Translations under genes and position numbers: made by a program
In this document: piece after piece, positions 54,811 through 63,164 of the stretch
How positions within the stretch are numbered: position 1 is the first letter of the stretch
Layout of the letters: each line of letters opens with the position of its first letter
The notes under the pieces: model-generated
Told to the model about the DNA's origin: nothing
What the model saw: only the letters and a program-made list of their open reading frames with translations
Database searches by the model: none
Assembly (NCBI RefSeq): GCF_029227915.1
Contig: NC_079878.1
Coordinates: forward strand, 33,631,501 to 33,695,500
Reading direction: 5' to 3'
Length of the DNA stretch: 64,000 nt
From: Hydractinia symbiolongicarpus
Taxonomy: Eukaryota; Cnidaria; Hydrozoa; Anthoathecata; Hydractiniidae

Positions 54811-57800
54811 CAGTAAAACATGACTTATTAATCTAAATTTTTAAATAAAGCGCTACCACAGCGCCCAGTGTAATCGCTGAGTTCCGGCAATCACATCAAA
54901 TTAAGAAAAATGTTTTTTCTTGGAGTCCAATTGTCTCATTTATCACATTTATCAGGTCACAGTCAAAAGTTAGTTCAACTAAGTCCCACAGTCAATCGTT
55001 TCATTGTTAAAAACGATGCAACCTATTAATATGTGAAAAATATCGCTAAATACATGTTGGTACGAATATGTGACGCAACCGTTGTAACTGAAGCGGATTG
55101 ATACCGGTAGAAAGTCAATGGAATGTGGTTTTTGAAACTGTTGCTACATCTTCAGCGGGCAATAACGGCTAGGATTGGTCCCACAGTAAAGAATGACTTA
55201 CTTATTTATATTTTTAAATGAAGCGCTACAACAGCGCCCAGTGTAACCGCTGAGTTCCGGCAATCACGTCAAATTAAGAAAAATGTTATTTCTTGGAGTC
55301 CAATTGTCTCATTTATCACATTTATCAGGTCACAGTCCAAAGTTAGTTCAATTAAGTCCTACAGTCAATCGTTTTATTTTTAAAAGTGATGCTACCTAGT
55401 AATATCAGAAAAAAATCGCTAAATACATGTTGGTACGAATATGTGACCAAACCGTTGTACCTTAAACGGACTGACACCGTTTGAAAGTCAATGAAATGCA
55501 GTTTTTGAAACTGCCGCTATTTCTTCAGCGTCTGATAACGGATAGGATTGGTACCAGAGTAAAGAATGATTTATTTATCTAAATTTTTATATAAAGCGCT
55601 ATCACAGTGCCCAGTGTAATCGGTGAGTTCCGGCAATCACGTCAAATTAAAAAGAATGTTATTTCTTGGAGTTCAATTCTTTCATTTATAACATTTATCA
55701 GGTCGCAGTCCAAAGTTAGTTCAATTAAGTCCCACAGTCAATCGTTTCATTGTTAAAAGCGATGCAACCTAGTAATATCAGAAAAATATCGCTGAATACA
55801 TGTTGGTACGAATATGTGACACAACCGTTTTAACTCAAACGGACTGAGACCGTTACAAAGTCAATGAAATGTAGTTTTGGAAACTGTCCCTATTTCTTCA
55901 GTGCGCGATAACGGATAGGATTGGTCCCACAGTTAAAAATGACTTATTTATCTAAATCTTTAAATAAAGCGCTACCACAGCGCCCAGTGTAATCCCTGAG
56001 GTCCGGCAATCATGTCAAATTAAGAAGAATATTATTTCTTGGAGTCCAATTTTCTCATTTATCACATTTATCAGGTCACAGTCCAAGGTTAGTTCAATTA
56101 AGTCCCACAGTCAATCGTTTCATTGTTAAAAGCGATGCAACCTAGTAATATCAGAAAATTATCGCTAAATACATGTTGGTACGAATATGTGACCCAACCA
56201 TTGCAACTCAAACGGACTAACACCGTTAGAAAGTCAATGAAATTTAGTTTTTGAAACTGTCGCTATATCTTCAGCGCGCGATAACGGATAGGATTGGTCC
56301 CACAGTAAAAAATGACTTATTTATCTAAATTTTTAAATGAAGCGCAACCACAGCGCCCAGTGTAATCGCTGAGTTCCGGCAATCACGTCAAGTTAAGAAA
56401 AATGTTTTTTCTTGGAGTCCAATTGTCTCATTTATCACATTTATCAGGTCACGGTGCAAAGTTAGTTCATTTAAGTCCCACAGTCAATCGTTTCATTGTT
56501 AATAGTGATGCAACCTAGTAATCTCAGGAAAATATCGCTAAATACATGTTGGTACCAATATGTGACCCAACCGTTGTAACTCAAACGGACTGACTACGTT
56601 AGAAAGTCAATGAAATGTAGTTTTTGAAACTGTCGCTATTTCTTTAGCGCGCAATAACGGCTAGGATTGGTCCCACAGTAAAACATGACTTATTAATCTA
56701 AATTTTTAAATAAAGCGCTACCACAGCGCCCAGTGTAATCGCTGAGTTCCGGCAATCACGTCAAATTAAGAAAAATGTTTTTTCTTGGAGTCCAATTGTC
56801 TCATTTATCACATTTATCAGGTCACAGTCAAAAGATAGTTCAACTAAGTCCCACAGTCAATCGTTTCATTGTTAAAAACGATGCAACCTATTAATATGTG
56901 AAAAATATCGCTAAATACATGTTGGTACGAATATGTGACGCAACCGTTGTAACTGAAGCGGATTGATACCGGTAGAAAGTCAATGGAATGTGGTTTTTGA
57001 AACTGTTGCTACATCTTCAGCGGGCAATAACGGCTAGGATTGGTCCCACAGTAAAGAATGACTTACTTATTTATATTTTTAAATGAAGCGCTACAACAGC
57101 GCCCAGTGTAACCGCTGAGTTCCGGCAATCACGTCAAATTAAGAAAAATGTTATTTCTTGGAGTCCAATTGTCTCATTTATCACATTTATCAGGTCACAG
57201 TCCAAAGTTAGTTCAATTAAGTCCCACAGTCAATCGTTTCACTGTTAAAAGCGATGCAACCTAGTAATATCAGAAAAAAATCGCTAAATACATGTTGGTA
57301 CGAATATGTGACCAAACCGTTGTACCTTAAACGGACTGACACCGTTTGAAAGTCAATAAAATGCAGTTTTTGAAACTGCCGCTATTTCTTCAGCGCCTGA
57401 TAACGGATAGGATTGGTACCAGAGTAAAGAATGATTTATTTATCTAAATTTTTATATAAAGCGCTATCACAGTGCCCAGTGTAATCAGTGAGTTCCGGCA
57501 ATCACGTCAAATTAAAAAGAATGTTATTTCTTGGAGTTCAATTCTCTCATTTATAACATTTATCAGGTCGCAGTCCAAAGTTAGTTCAATTAAGTCCCAC
57601 AGTCAATTGTTTCATTGTTAAAAGCGATGCAACCTAGTAATATCAGAAAAATATCGCTGAATACATGTTGGTACGAATATGTGTCACAACCGTTTTAACT
57701 CAAACGGACTGAGGCCGTTAGAAAGTGAATGAAATGTAGTTTTGGAAACTGTCGCTATTTCTTCAGCGCGCCATAACAGATAGGATTGGTCCCACAGTTA

Positions 57801-60406
57801 AAAATGACTTATTTTTCTAAATCTTTAAATAAAGCGCTACCACAGCGCCCAGTGTAATCCCTGAGGTCCGGCAATCATGTCAAATTAAGAAGAATATTAT
57901 TTCTTGGAGTCCAATTTTCTCATTTATCACATTTATCAGGTCGCAGTCCAAGGTTAGTTCAATTAAGTCCCACAGTCAATCGTTTCATTGTTAAAAGCGA
58001 TGCAACCTAGTAATATCAGAAAATTATCGCTAAATACATGTTGGTACGAATATGTGACCCAACCATTGCAACTCAAACGGACTGACACCGTTAGAAAGTC
58101 AATGAAATTTAGTTTTTGAAACTGTCGCTATATCTTCAGCGCGCGATAACGGATAGGATTGGTCCCACAGTAAAAAATGACTTATTTATCTAAATTTTTA
58201 AATGAAGCGCAACCACAGCGCCCAGTGTAATCGCTGAGTTCCGGCAATCACGTCAAGTTAAGAAAAATGTTTTTTCTTGGAGTCCAATTGTCTCAATTAT
58301 CACATTTATCAGGTCACGGTGCAAAGTTAGGTCATTTAAGTCCCACAGTCAATCGTTTCATTGTTAATAGTGATGCAACCTAGTAATCTCAGGAAAATAT
58401 CGCTAAATACATGTTGGTACCAATATGTGACCCAACCGTTGTAACTCAAACGGACTGACTACGTTAGAAAGTCAATGAAATGTAGTTTTTGAAACTGTCG
58501 ATCTTTCTTTAGCGCGCAATAACGGCTAGGATTGGTCCCACAGTAAAACATGACTTATTTATCTAAATTTTTAAATAAAGCGCTACCACAGCGCCAGTGT
58601 AATCGCTGAGTTCCGGCAATCACGTCAAATTAAGAAAAATGTTTTTTCTTGGAGTCCAATTGTCTCATTTATCACATTTATCAGGTCACAGTCAAAAGTT
58701 AGTTCAACTAAGTCCCACAGTCAATCGTTTCATTGTTAAAAACGATGCCACCTATTAATATGTGAAAAATATCGCTAAATACATGTTGGTACGAATATGT
58801 GACGCAACCGTTGTAACTGAAGCGGATTGATACCGGTAGAAAGTCAATGGAATGTGGTTTTTGAAACTGTTGCTACATCTTCAGCGGGCAATAACGGCTA
58901 GTATTGGTCCCACAGTAAAGAATGACTTACTTATTTATATTTTTAAATGAAGCGCTACAACAGCGCCCAGTGTAACCGCTGAGTTCCGGCAATCACGTCA
59001 AATTAAGAAAAATGTTATTTCTTGGAGTCCAATTGTCTCATTTATCACATTTATCAGGTCACAGTCCAAAGTTAGTTCAATTAAGTCCTACAGTCAATCG
59101 TTTTATTTTTAAAAGTGATGCTACCTAGTAATATCAGAAAAAAATCGCTAAATACATGTTGGTACGAATATGTGACCAAACCGTTGTACCTTAAACGGAC
59201 TGACACCGTTTGAAAGTCAATGAAATGCAGTTTTTGAAACTGCCGCTATTTCTTCAGCGCCTGATAACGGATAAGATTGGTACCAGAGTAAAAAATGATT
59301 TATTTATCTAAATTTTTATATAAAGCGCTATCACAGTGCCCAGTGTAATCAGTGAGTTCCGGCAATAACGTCAAATTAAAAAGAATGTTATTTCTTGGAG
59401 TTCAATTCTCTCATTTATAACATTTATCAGGTCGCAGTCCAAAGTTAGTTCAATTAAGTCCCACAGTCAATCGTTTCATTGTTAAAAGCGATGCAACCTA
59501 GTAATATCAGAAAAATATCGCTGAATACATGTTGGTACGAATATGTGACACAACCGGTGTAACTCAAACGGACTGAGACCGTTAGAAAGTCAATGAAATG
59601 TAGTTTTTGAAACTGTCGCTATTTCTTCAGCGCGCGATAACGGATAAGATTGGTCCCACAGCAAAAAAAATGACTTATAAATCTAAAATTTTAAATGAAG
59701 CGCTGCCACAGCGCCCATTGTAATCGCTGAGTTCCGGCAATCATGTCAAATAAAGAAGGATGTTATTTCTTGGAGTCCAATTTTCATAATTATCACATTT
59801 ATCAGGTCACAGTCCAAAGTTAGCTCAATTACGTCCCACAGTCAATCGTTTCACTGTTAATAGCGATGCAACCTAGTAATCTCAGAAAAATATCGCTAAA
59901 TACATGTTGGTACCAATATGTGACCCAACCGTTGTAACTCAAACGGACTGACTACGTTAGAAAGTCAATGAAATGTAGTTTTTGAAACTGTCGCTATTTC
60001 TTTAGCGCGCAATAACGGCTAGGATTGGTCCCACAGTAAAAAATGACTTATTAATCTAAATTTTTAAATAAAGCGCTACCACAGCGCCCAGTGTAATCGC
60101 TGAGTTCCGGCAATCACGTCAAATTAAGAAAAATGTTTTTTCTTGGAGTCCAATTATCTCATTTACCACATTTATCAGGTCACAGTCAAAAGTTAGTTCA
60201 ACTAAGTCCCACAGTCAATCGTTTCATTGTTAAAAACGATGCAACCTATTAATATGTGAAAAATATCGCTAAATACATGTTGGTACGAATATGTGACGCA
60301 ACCGTTGTAACTGAAGCGGATTGATACCGGTAGAAAGTCAATGAAATGTGGTTTTTGAAACTGTTGCTACATCTTCAGCGCGCATTAACGGCTAGGATTG
60401 GTCCCA
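54811..60406 (+). repeat. Right-hand pentamer higher-order repeat (~1.86 kb), three copies, last one incomplete
   Basis: The leader cagtaaaacatgac starts units at 54811, 56686 and 58541. Each unit contains in order a gataccggtag variant monomer, a cttacttatttatat monomer with a ctacaacagcgc core, a gctatcacagtgccc monomer, a monomer with cagttaaaaatgac and ccctgaggtcc, and a gcgcaaccacagcgc monomer. In the third copy the fourth monomer is replaced by another type (about 59,660) and the next unit-first monomer starts at 60034, after four monomers. The order is unrelated to PQRST although both are five monomers long. Confidence 0.8.
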
Positions 60407-60436
60407 CAGTAAATAATGACTTATAAATCTGAATGT
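60407..60436 (+). repeat. Truncated last satellite monomer at the insertion point
   Basis: Thirty bases match the start of type A monomers (for example at 38527 and near 44,120) up to gaatgt. Identity then stops completely, where type A continues with ttaaatgaag. The array is therefore cut within its AT-rich leader, with no decay at the edge, as expected for an insertion. Confidence 0.85.
60431..60436. other. Candidate 6-bp target-site duplication (gaatgt)
   Basis: These are the last six satellite bases before the element. Polintons are known to duplicate six bases of target. The partner copy would lie past the right edge, followed by the missing part of the monomer (ttaaatgaag). Only one side is visible, so this is a prediction. 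Confidence 0.45.
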
Positions 60437-60561
60437 AGAGATAGGAAAAGGCGGATGTTAGGACAGCGATTAATATGTTGTGCCATTCTACGTCAAATTA
60501 TAGACCATCCACGTCAAATCTACGATAGAGGAGTCAATAAATCCGTTAGCACTTTACCACT
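60437..60561. repeat. Candidate terminal (inverted-repeat) region of the element
   Basis: 125 bp of AT-rich sequence between the array edge and the first gene, starting AG. It contains a 40-bp motif repeated further on and the strings cgtcaaatta and cgtcaaatc. In Polintons this position is the terminal inverted repeat. The opposite copy is outside the window, so its length and inversion cannot be verified. Confidence 0.4.
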
Positions 60562-60602
60562 TTACGTTAAATTATAGATCACCCTCGTTAAGTCAACGAT
60601 AT
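60489..60602. repeat. Pair of imperfect 40-bp direct repeats, 74 bp apart
   Basis: Copy 1 (60489-60528) and copy 2 (60563-60602) both read tacgt, aaattataga, ca, cc, cgt, aa, tc, acgata, with about seven differences over 40 bp, mostly C/T. Each copy itself contains two cgtYaa strings 21 bp apart, so the basic unit may be about 20 bp. Copy 2 overlaps the end of the minus-strand frame 60562-61092. Subterminal repeats in DNA transposons often bind the element's own protein; that role is inferred here. Confidence 0.6.
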
Positions 60603-61092
60603 CTGTCCAAACCCCCCCTCCCCAGCCGTGTCCCCTGGCCCCCTGCCCGTCCCATGGGTCCCTCCCCACCCTCATCTGTCGTGCCCTATAATTTATAGTG
60701 TTATGTGTGTCTATCTTTACCAGAAACAAGTAAAGATGATTGCATTGTCGCAAGGTTAAGCGCCACATAATGTCATAACTGAAGAATCGATTTTGATGAT
60801 TATTCTGAGATTGTTTGAGACCATTTGATCTGATAAAGGCATCACCCTTCCAACCATAATCCTTCAATTCATCACAAAGTCTTGCGGGCAACCATGTCTT
60901 ATATTTTTTTCCCATTCTATCTTGAACCTCCGCATACATAGATTTTTCAGAAAGAGCACCAGGTCTTGATATTTCCATCTCTTTCACATATTTAACAAGG
61001 TAAATATTGTTTTTAGGCAGCTCTCTCCACTTTATGATTGGAGTAACTTGTTCTATGTTTTGTTCAAATTCTTCAACTGTTGGAAAAGCCAT
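60562..61092 (-). CDS. Small conserved Polinton-type accessory protein, possible OB-fold-like DNA-binding (hypothetical)
   Basis: A 176-residue frame. The start is ATG at 61092 with A at -3 and G at +4; the same frame is open five codons further to a GTG at 61107, which is not a likely eukaryotic start. The first ~110 residues look like a real domain: FPTVEEFEQ near the start, then alternating hydrophobic stretches (NIYLVKYVKEME), a basic WLPARLCDELKD stretch, and SNGLKQS followed by FFSYDIM. I recall similar ~110-residue proteins in Polinton-like elements. The beta-rich, basic pattern could be an OB-fold, but this is a guess. The last ~50 residues are encoded by a G-run-rich stretch and by a terminal repeat copy and look non-conserved, so the original stop may have been lost. 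It lies downstream of the membrane-anchored gene on the same strand, 250 bp away. Confidence 0.6.
   Translation of the reverse strand: MAFPTVEEFEQNIEQVTPIIKWRELPKNNIYLVKYVKEMEISRPGALSEKSMYAEVQDRMGKKYKTWLPARLCDELKDYGWKGDAFIRSNGLKQSQNNHQNRFFSYDIMWRLTLRQCNHLYLFLVKIDTHNTINYRARQMRVGRDPWDGQGARGHGWGGGVWTDIVDLTRVIYNLT
60612..60672 (-). other. G-quadruplex-prone cluster on the minus strand
   Basis: The plus strand has nine runs of three or more C (one of seven) within about 60 bp, in otherwise AT-rich sequence. The minus strand, and RNA made from the leftward genes, would carry the G-runs. In the frame 60562-61092 it encodes a glycine-rich tail (GWGGGV). Its base composition is unlike everything else in the window. 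Confidence 0.75.
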
Positions 61093-61343
61093 CGTGTTTA
61101 TATTCACGATTATATCTCTTTATACCACTTTATAGATTCTATCGGAAAGCAGTTTTTGTTATCTTGTAAAACCATCTGTCAATCAAACGCTTATAACAAT
61201 AGGATTTTACATACCAGAAAGTTGTTTACATAAGAAAAAAGTTAAAACGAAAGTAGCCGTTGCTAAGGATATTTGGTATGTAAGGAATGCATTGTTTCTC
61301 TATTGTTATTCTGGCTTGATTGACATTTAATTGACGTCATTCT
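61093..61343. promoter_or_regulatory. Intergenic spacer with TATA-like boxes for the 60562-61092 gene
   Basis: This 251-bp AT-rich spacer separates the two minus-strand genes. Read on the minus strand, TATAAA occurs at 61129-61134 and 61119-61124, about 30-40 bases before the ATG at 61092. The rest shows no other obvious element. Promoter activity is inferred from position. Confidence 0.35.
61326..61331 (-). terminator. Candidate polyadenylation signal ATTAAA for the 61344-62525 gene
   Basis: ATTAAA on the minus strand lies 12 bases past the stop codon of the leftward gene. It is the common variant of AATAAA; no canonical AATAAA is closer. Confidence 0.35.
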
Positions 61344-62525
61344 TTATCTAAACAAATACCATATGAAATAACCTGTTGTCATAACAATCACAAGAGCGAT
61401 CTTCTCATCTTCGTGTGTAGGAGGAGTATCCTTGTGGTAAGGTGCAGTAATGTGTTTATCTGTAGTATCCACGTGGTGTACGGTAATGTGTTTATCGGGA
61501 TGGATATCAGGATGATCGGGTGTTACCGGCTTCTTTTTAGTTATATTATGTGATTCGGTAACATTGACCTTTCGATTAATACCAACGGTAAGATCTTTAC
61601 CAGATATCAAAATCTTGTTGTTGTAACCCACCACACCGGTCTTAATTCTGAGATTCATGTCACTAGGTAACATATAAATACCTTGTCCAACCGAATAATC
61701 AACCTTACTTGAAGCGTAGTTTAGAGTATCCTGATAACGTTTAATGTCCTCCTGAATATCAACCCTACGGTTAACAATGTCTTCAAGGTTATTCATAAAA
61801 ACTCTTTGGGCGGTCAGAGCACTTGAATCATTACCAAGGATGGAGGAGCGTGCCGAGGCCTGAGAACTAAGAACTAGATAGGCATAGGCTCTAACACTGC
61901 TAGAGATCTTCACAAGGCCCGTTTTTGTAAATCCATCGGATTTTTCCACAATCCACCGCGTCATGGAGTCGTTAGTGAAATAACTCAACCCATGAGTTGG
62001 ATAGTCTTTACGTCTTTTTTGATATGAACTGAAAGAGTACTGACCTCTGTATTTCATGGGGTTGGAATCAACATCATACTCACCACAGATTTTTAGAAAT
62101 TCCTCATTTGAATAGGGATTATCATATTGATTAAAACTATTCTCAAAGGGCAGAGGTGTTTGCAGGCGCTTAATGATTCGTCTAATGTGATAATACACAT
62201 GAAAATGATATATTGACCTGACCATAGATCTACCATCATTAAGGTGTTCGGAAATTACCCCACAGGCACTTGAAGCGCACCAAGTGGCGAAATTTAGCTG
62301 GGTTTGCCATAATCTAAAAGGTTGCTCATTCCAAATTCTCATACGTTGCGCGTTCTGACTAAGTTCATAATTGGTAAAAATATTAGGAAAGGAAGCGGGG
62401 AAAGAGCCACTTTCAGACACAATAATGGCCTGTTTGTACAGATCCCTTGCGCCCAATATTTGAAGATCCCGCCCTCCATTTGGTTTATATGTCGCATTCG
62501 GGTTATATCTGAAAATGTCATCCAT
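61344..62525 (-). CDS. Conserved 393-residue Polinton-type protein with C-terminal membrane anchor, function unknown
   Basis: Intact frame with ATG at 62525 (A at -3, G at +4). Residues 1-95 look strongly conserved, with DLQILGARDLYKQ, FTNYELSQNAQRM and LWQTQLNFATWCASSACG, a pattern I associate with proteins neighbouring the capsid gene in Polinton/adintovirus elements. Residues ~100-330 are mixed helical and include basic runs (HIRRIIKRL, SYQKRRKDYP) and a likely helix around EDIVNRRVDIQED. Residues ~330-374 are a low-complexity linker rich in His, Pro, Thr and Asp with a 12-residue repeat starting DKHIT at residues 344 and 356. Residues ~376-392 are hydrophobic (IALVIVMTTGYFIWYLF) and end in R, as in a tail-anchored membrane protein. 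There is no signal peptide. It diverges from the capsid-side genes across 38 bp. A virion membrane or minor structural role is plausible but unproven. Confidence 0.7.
   Translation of the reverse strand: MDDIFRYNPNATYKPNGGRDLQILGARDLYKQAIIVSESGSFPASFPNIFTNYELSQNAQRMRIWNEQPFRLWQTQLNFATWCASSACGVISEHLNDGRSMVRSIYHFHVYYHIRRIIKRLQTPLPFENSFNQYDNPYSNEEFLKICGEYDVDSNPMKYRGQYSFSSYQKRRKDYPTHGLSYFTNDSMTRWIVEKSDGFTKTGLVKISSSVRAYAYLVLSSQASARSSILGNDSSALTAQRVFMNNLEDIVNRRVDIQEDIKRYQDTLNYASSKVDYSVGQGIYMLPSDMNLRIKTGVVGYNNKILISGKDLTVGINRKVNVTESHNITKKKPVTPDHPDIHPDKHITVHHVDTTDKHITAPYHKDTPPTHEDEKIALVIVMTTGYFIWYLFR
61447..61496 (-). repeat. 36-bp in-frame tandem repeat in the linker of the 393-residue protein
   Basis: The 14-base string gtaatgtgtttatc (plus strand) occurs at 61447 and 61483, 36 bp apart. 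In the protein this is a 12-residue period beginning DKHIT, in the histidine-threonine-rich stretch before the membrane segment. Such linkers often vary in repeat number between copies. Confidence 0.7.
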
Positions 62526-62563
62526 TCTTTGATTTAAATATATTCACAATCTCTAATATAATA
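62526..62563. promoter_or_regulatory. 38-bp divergent promoter/spacer
   Basis: The start codons of the leftward 393-residue gene and the rightward 62564 gene are only 38 bases apart. The spacer is almost all A/T, with a TATA-like tttaaatatatt at 62532-62543 readable in both directions. Both transcripts must therefore start in this spacer, with near-leaderless mRNAs, or inside the opposite gene. This tight packing is viral in style. Confidence 0.5.
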
Positions 62564-63055
62564 ATGTATATCACAATAAAGGACGTAAATAGCGAGAAGA
62601 AAATCTATTTGTACCAACCGATAGACAACTCACATGGTACAAAGGAGGTTGCGATCGTGGAGACGTTTTCATACAATGTCACATATGTGGTTGCAGCTCT
62701 AATAGATATACCCTTGGCTGATGGAGTTACCACGGTTAGGTTACCACAGGGTCAACACTACACGGGGAGGGAGTTGAATTCAATCGTGAGAGGTGATGTA
62801 AAATCAACACAACTAGCTAGAAACTTTAAGTTGAGTAAAATATTCAGTCTAGGGGGTATAACGGAACTACATTTTAATCTTAATGAATTGGATAACTCGT
62901 TAAATCTTAAAGATGGTGAATATAGCAACAACCTGATGACATATCATATATCAGAGTATGGTGGTGATTTTACATATATTGAACCGAAAAATCAGCAATA
63001 TAAGAAACTAAAGAAAGGTTTACTTCAATCACTTAGTCACAGGTCAGGATGGTAA
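62564..63055 (+). CDS. Small beta-rich capsid-associated protein (Polinton-type), frameshifted near its end
   Basis: A 163-codon open stretch from ATG 62564 (A at -3). The sequence begins MYITIKDVNSEKKIYL and alternates short hydrophobic strands (EVAIVETF, VTYVVAALIDI, ELHFNLNELDNS, YHISEYGGDF) as in a beta-sandwich. It lies directly before the capsid-like gene on the same strand, and I recall similar ~180-residue proteins next to capsid genes in Polinton-like elements; a minor capsid or penton-like role is a guess. The stop at 63053-63055 seems premature: the plausible end of the family is encoded one base out of phase, finishing at 63119. Up to about residue 150 the frame looks normal; the last dozen residues look like out-of-frame sequence. 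It may be a decayed copy, a base error, or a +1 frameshift site. Confidence 0.65.
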   Translation: MYITIKDVNSEKKIYLYQPIDNSHGTKEVAIVETFSYNVTYVVAALIDIPLADGVTTVRLPQGQHYTGRELNSIVRGDVKSTQLARNFKLSKIFSLGGITELHFNLNELDNSLNLKDGEYSNNLMTYHISEYGGDFTYIEPKNQQYKKLKKGLLQSLSHRSGW

Positions 63056-63119
63056 GGTGCTATGGGGTGGTATGAAGACAACAGTTACCCTACACATAAG
63101 AGATACGGTGGACAGATGA
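63018..63119 (+). pseudogene. Out-of-phase C-terminal part of the 62564 gene
   Basis: Codon positions shift by +1 relative to the upstream frame. From about 63018 this frame is open to a TGA at 63117-63119. It encodes a stretch with a turn-like GQDGK followed by a strand TTVTLHIRD, which fits the beta-rich protein upstream. The frame has a TAA at 63009-63011, so the switch must fall between about 63012 and 63053, most simply at one extra base in the aaaggttta region near 63014-63022. There is no independent start codon early in it. Confidence 0.6.
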
Positions 63120-63147
63120 TACCGTAGCATTAACCGAATTAAAGTAA

Positions 63148-63158
63148 AATAAAATAAA
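63148..63158 (+). terminator. Candidate polyadenylation signals (two overlapping AATAAA)
   Basis: AATAAA occurs at 63148-63153 and 63153-63158, about 30 bases past the out-of-phase stop at 63119 and just before the next gene. It could end the upstream transcript while overlapping the leader of the capsid gene. Confidence 0.4.
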
Positions 63159-63164
63159 AGTAAT

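Larger units (their letters stand above)
1..60436 (+). repeat. Satellite DNA array, ~372-bp monomer, ~160 tandem copies
   Basis: One sequence block recurs head-to-tail from base 1 to 60436. Taking the CAG before the TAAA as the unit start, successive starts are 371-373 bp apart nearly everywhere. Each monomer has, in order: an AT-rich leader (cagtaaa, gactta, aaattttt); a core with gcgct and agcgc arms; the block gagttccggcaat; a pyrimidine-rich middle (ctcatttatcacatttatca); gtcaatcgtttca; atgttggtacgaatatgtga; gacaccgttagaaagtcaatg; and the tail gataacgg, aggattggtccca. All copies share one orientation and no other element interrupts them before 60437. The left end is not in view, so the full array is longer. 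A 372-bp unit is about two nucleosome lengths, which fits but does not prove a centromeric or other heterochromatic role. No gene is supported inside the array. Confidence 0.98.

Noticed and set aside
1-60436. CRISPR array
   Set aside because: The whole 372-bp unit repeats, without the short-repeat and unique-spacer pattern, and the neighbouring genes are not Cas-like.
1-60436. CENP-B box as proof of a centromeric satellite
   Set aside because: I found no convincing match to the vertebrate CENP-B box; ttcagcgggcg resembles it only loosely. Centromere function stays an inference from HOR structure.
1-60436. Satellite derived from the terminal repeats of the Polinton-like element
   Set aside because: Only short strings such as cgtcaaatta are shared. 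The 372-bp monomer does not otherwise align with 60437-60602, and the junction looks like an insertion into a pre-existing array.
1-60436. Ribosomal, tRNA, 5S or histone tandem genes
   Set aside because: No rRNA-like conserved blocks, no tRNA-like cloverleaf with A and B boxes, and no conserved coding frame were seen in the 372-bp unit.
61093-61107. GTG at 61107 as start of the small minus-strand protein
   Set aside because: A GTG start is unlikely in an animal-type element. The ATG at 61092 has good context and adjoins the recognisable domain.
61048-61233. Plus-strand 61-residue frame
   Set aside because: Overlaps the start of the better-supported minus-strand gene ending at 61092 and spans its promoter region; no recognisable domain.
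62322-62537. Plus-strand 71-residue and minus-strand 60-residue frames
   Set aside because: Both are shadows of the conserved N-terminus of the 393-residue minus-strand protein.
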